Positions 61,534 through 64,000 of a DNA stretch of 64,000 nt are shown here, one piece after another. Each line of letters starts with the position of its first letter. Position 1 is the stretch's first letter. The position numbers were made by a program, and so were the translations under genes. The stretch comes from Mucilaginibacter kameinonensis. Its GTDB lineage: Bacteria; Bacteroidota; Bacteroidia; Sphingobacteriales; Sphingobacteriaceae. The DNA lies in assembly GCF_003675385.1 (NCBI RefSeq), contig NZ_RCWZ01000006.1, forward strand, positions 1 to 64,000, written 5' to 3'. The notes below the pieces were generated by a model. The model made no database searches. It was not told the origin of the DNA and was given only the letters and a program-made list of their open reading frames with translations.

Positions 61534-62528
61534 AGAAAGCACTACTTATTATTACCATAGCGCTGCAGTTTGCAGTTGCAGGAAAAGTGAAGGCGCAGGT
61601 TGATCCGCATTTTTCACAGTTTTACGCTTATCCGCTTTGGCTAAACCCGGCACTTACCGGTGTTTTTGATGGCGATACGCGCTTATCGGCTAACTTTAGA
61701 GATCAGTGGACAAATATCAACAACGGTTACCGCACGGCCGGTGTATCTGCCGATTTTAAACCGAATGATAAGGTTGGTATTGGCTTTAATGTGCTTGATC
61801 AAAAGGCAGGTACAGCGGGTTACAATTACTTTACGGCTTCCGGTTCATTTGGTTATGGCATAGCATTATCGGGTGATGGTAACCAGCGTTTGCACTTTGG
61901 ACTGCAGGCTGGTGTTATCAGTCGCAGTTTTGACCCTAATAAGCTTCAGTCAGATAACCAGTATGATCCCAATACCGGTTACGATCCAACATTGCCCAAT
62001 TATGAAAATTTTGGCTATTCGTCAAAAACGGTATTTGATGCCGGTGCCGGTATCTATTATTACAACGCCGACCCGATGAACAAAGCCAATTTTTTTGGCG
62101 GCGTTAGTGTCAACCACATCAATGATGTAACAGATCCTTTTGCGGCAGGCGGCATTAACAGCAAATTGCCTATGCGCTTTACAGCACATGGCGGTATCCG
62201 CATCAAGGCTTCTGACTTTTTTGACCTGATCCCCAACATTGTTTATATAAAGCAGGGCAAAGGCGAGATCAAAGCGGGAGGTGTATACTCTGAGCTGAAG
62301 TTTTCTGACGATAACGGTTTGGTACTTGGCGGCATGGTACGCTTACAGGATGCCGCTATTGCCAATATCGGCTACCATATACGCCAGATGGTTATTGGCG
62401 CCAGCTATGATTTTAATACTTCAGGCCTTCGCGCAGTTACATCTGGCCGTGGTGGATTTGAATTATCAATAAGTTACATATTTAGCCGCTATACTGATTC
62501 GCCGGCTCCAATTTGCCCAAGGATATAA
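61530..62528 (+). CDS. PorP/SprF family type IX secretion-associated membrane protein
   Basis: The 332-residue protein has a signal peptide (MKKALLIITIALQFAVAGKV, then KAQ) and the PorP/SprF start DPHFSQFYAYPLWLNPALTG with FRDQWTNI. The rest is an outer-membrane beta-barrel pattern ending SYIFSRYTDSPAP. In flavobacteria SprF-type proteins work with SprB-like CHU_C adhesins, and that arrangement is repeated here: the gene overlaps the CHU_C gene by 4 bases (ATGA). A barrel that receives its partner adhesin is the likely role. Confidence 0.92.
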   Translation: MKKALLIITIALQFAVAGKVKAQVDPHFSQFYAYPLWLNPALTGVFDGDTRLSANFRDQWTNINNGYRTAGVSADFKPNDKVGIGFNVLDQKAGTAGYNYFTASGSFGYGIALSGDGNQRLHFGLQAGVISRSFDPNKLQSDNQYDPNTGYDPTLPNYENFGYSSKTVFDAGAGIYYYNADPMNKANFFGGVSVNHINDVTDPFAAGGINSKLPMRFTAHGGIRIKASDFFDLIPNIVYIKQGKGEIKAGGVYSELKFSDDNGLVLGGMVRLQDAAIANIGYHIRQMVIGASYDFNTSGLRAVTSGRGGFELSISYIFSRYTDSPAPICPRI

Positions 62529-62529
62529 T

Positions 62530-64000
62530 ATGAAAAAACTATTACCTTATTTTTTGCTATCGTTTTTTCCGGCAGTTTTATTTGGACAAGCGAAAAACTA
62601 CAAGGCGCTGGCAGATACTGCATTTAACAAGCATGAGTATTATACTGCCGCATTTTATTACAAGCACATTATTGATGGTACTTCCGCCGAATCAAAAAAA
62701 AGCGTGCCTTTAGTGTCAAACACAAAAAGCAGCTCTAAAAAGGACGCATCCAATCAATACATCATCTATCAATTGGCCGAATCATACCGTTTGTATAAAG
62801 ATTTTACGGATGCTACTATCTGGTACACCAGGATGAGCAATGAAGGATCTGTTGAAAAATATCCTTTAACGCCACTGTGGTATGGGATCTGCCTGCAGGC
62901 AAATGGTAAATATGATGAGGCCCTGCCGCAGTTGAGGCAATTTGCAGGTGTTAACCAGGACCCTAAATATACCAAGCTGGCTAATAAAGAAATCACTTCC
63001 TGCGAGTACGCCTTGAAGCAAATGGAGCATCCGCGTGCCGTTGATGTATCGCCATTGGTTTTTCTGAATAAAGATCAGGGCGATTATGCCCTCACCGTAA
63101 ATTTAGGGCGGTATTGGTTCACCTCATCACGTATGGTTGATAAGGATAAATTTTATACCAACAGGATTTACAGCTCGGCTATTTTGGACTCGACAAAAGC
63201 CCTGGCTACAAACTTTAACGTATTTGATAAAGAAGGCCAGATCGAATATGCCACACCCGCTCTTGACGGCACCGGTACCAAAATGTACCTCACCCGCTGG
63301 TATAAAAAGAATGGGAAAACGGTATCTGCTATTTACTTAAGCCAATTGGTAAACAGCAAATGGCAGCAGCCAGTTAAGTTAAATAATACGGTTAACGCCG
63401 AAGGCTATAATTCTAAACATCCTTTTGTTAGTGCCGACGGTAAACGTCTGTTCTTCTCGTCAGACAGGCCGGGTGGCGAAGGAGGCGATGATATCTGGGA
63501 AAGTAACCTAGATGATGCCGGGCAGCCAAAAACAGTAAGCAATTTAGGGGATGTTGTAAATACCCCTTATGATGAGCAATCACCATATTATGATGGTCCG
63601 GATAAGGTATTGTTCTTTAGCTCGAACGGTTTTATAGGCATGGGCGGTTTTGATGTTTACCGCAGCGATGGCGATTTTGGCCATTGGTCGGCTCCGGTTA
63701 ACCTGGGTTACCCGGTTAACTCATCTAAAGATGATCTTTATTACAGTATTGATCCTACCAACGCCAACAAATTTTACCTGAGTTCGGCCCGTGGGTCAGA
63801 TTGTTGTTTAAGCTTATTCACCGGTCAGTATCAATTCTTATACATCAGTGGCCGGGTTATCGATTGCCGCAGCAATACCGGTATGGCAGGTGCAAGGGTG
63901 ATTTTAAAAGATCCTAACGTGAAAATGGGCCTGGTTGCTAAAGTTACCGATGAAAAAGGCGACTATGTTTTCCAGGTGAAGGAAAAATTGCCAAGCTATA
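62530..64000 (+). CDS. PorE-like TPR/PD40/carboxypeptidase-regulatory protein (partial, runs off the window)
   Basis: The frame is open from ATG 62530 to the window end (490 codons). The start is one base after the PorP/SprF stop. A signal peptide (MKKLLPYFLLSFFPAVLFGQ) is followed by TPR-like helices (~25-160), WD40-like PD40 beta-propeller segments (HPFVSADGKRLFFSSDRPGG, KVLFFSSNGFIGMGGFDVYR) and the start of a carboxypeptidase-regulatory domain (ISGRVIDCRSNTGMAGARVI). PorE of Porphyromonas has this order and ends with an OmpA-like domain, so an OmpA C-terminus is expected beyond the window. Confidence 0.9.
   Translation, partial: MKKLLPYFLLSFFPAVLFGQAKNYKALADTAFNKHEYYTAAFYYKHIIDGTSAESKKSVPLVSNTKSSSKKDASNQYIIYQLAESYRLYKDFTDATIWYTRMSNEGSVEKYPLTPLWYGICLQANGKYDEALPQLRQFAGVNQDPKYTKLANKEITSCEYALKQMEHPRAVDVSPLVFLNKDQGDYALTVNLGRYWFTSSRMVDKDKFYTNRIYSSAILDSTKALATNFNVFDKEGQIEYATPALDGTGTKMYLTRWYKKNGKTVSAIYLSQLVNSKWQQPVKLNNTVNAEGYNSKHPFVSADGKRLFFSSDRPGGEGGDDIWESNLDDAGQPKTVSNLGDVVNTPYDEQSPYYDGPDKVLFFSSNGFIGMGGFDVYRSDGDFGHWSAPVNLGYPVNSSKDDLYYSIDPTNANKFYLSSARGSDCCLSLFTGQYQFLYISGRVIDCRSNTGMAGARVILKDPNVKMGLVAKVTDEKGDYVFQVKEKLPSY

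Noticed and set aside
1..64000. CRISPR arrays, prophage or insertion sequences
   Set aside because: No regularly spaced direct repeats, transposase, integrase or phage structural genes were seen; the palindromes have no transposase nearby.

Overview
The window reads as chromosomal DNA of a Bacteroidota species, most likely a Sphingobacteriaceae member close to Mucilaginibacter (inference from gene content; no database search was possible). Supporting signs are the Bacteroidota-type -7 promoter box TAnnTTTG before several genes, weak ribosome binding sites, many SPII lipoproteins, DUF4270, DUF4920 and DUF4097 proteins, an M61 peptidase, a PorP/SprF protein with a CHU_C (type B type IX secretion) protein, and a carbamoyl-phosphate synthase large chain that lacks the allosteric domain. 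Nothing in the window looks like a phage, insertion sequence, CRISPR array or integrative element.

Layout. 1-120: 3' end of a 5S rRNA gene and its terminator, so an rRNA operon lies just upstream. 426-5311: a three-gene cell-envelope module and a secreted GH31 glycosidase. 5459-10596 (minus): TerC-like membrane protein, glmS, a DUF4270 lipoprotein and a short starch-synthase-like GT5 protein. 10747-12080: panC-panD. 12100-19112: lipoprotein, carB, two poorly characterised genes, DUF4920 and NHL-repeat proteins. 19465-25121: serine hydrolase, DPP-IV-like peptidase and an AraC regulator; the intergenic region between the last two is tandemly duplicated. 25248-27827 (minus): overlapping ECF sigma, anti-sigma and DUF4097 operon. 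28130-37315 (mostly minus): NadR-like kinase, M28 and M61 peptidases, radA, and an overlapping lipoprotein pair. 37581-43196: barstar-like protein, RNase G/E, a 29-residue COX24-like protein, a TPR protein, HU, mutY and an SSB. 43327-49477: thioredoxin-like protein, then an oxidoreductase cluster (three SDRs, an NTF2-like protein, a 3-hydroxyisobutyrate dehydrogenase-like protein) around a Crp/Fnr regulator. 49719-53670: beta-CASP nuclease and a BlaI/M56-TonB sensor pair. 53805-59067: LamG lipoprotein and a glycan cluster (two methyltransferases, GT4, flippase). 59506-64000: CHU_C surface protein, PorP/SprF and the start of a PorE-like protein that runs off the end.

Most genes are housekeeping or envelope functions. 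The observations most worth following are the BlaI/M56 pair, whose peptidase carries two TonB domains and a receptor-plug-like tail behind a palindromic operator; the overlapping 341/761-codon lipoprotein module; the tandem duplication that copied the tails of two convergent genes; the T9SS-associated trio; an orphan barstar; and several families of dispersed palindromic elements, one able to fold like a cloverleaf. Several starts were moved from the longest reading frame, as explained in the entries.
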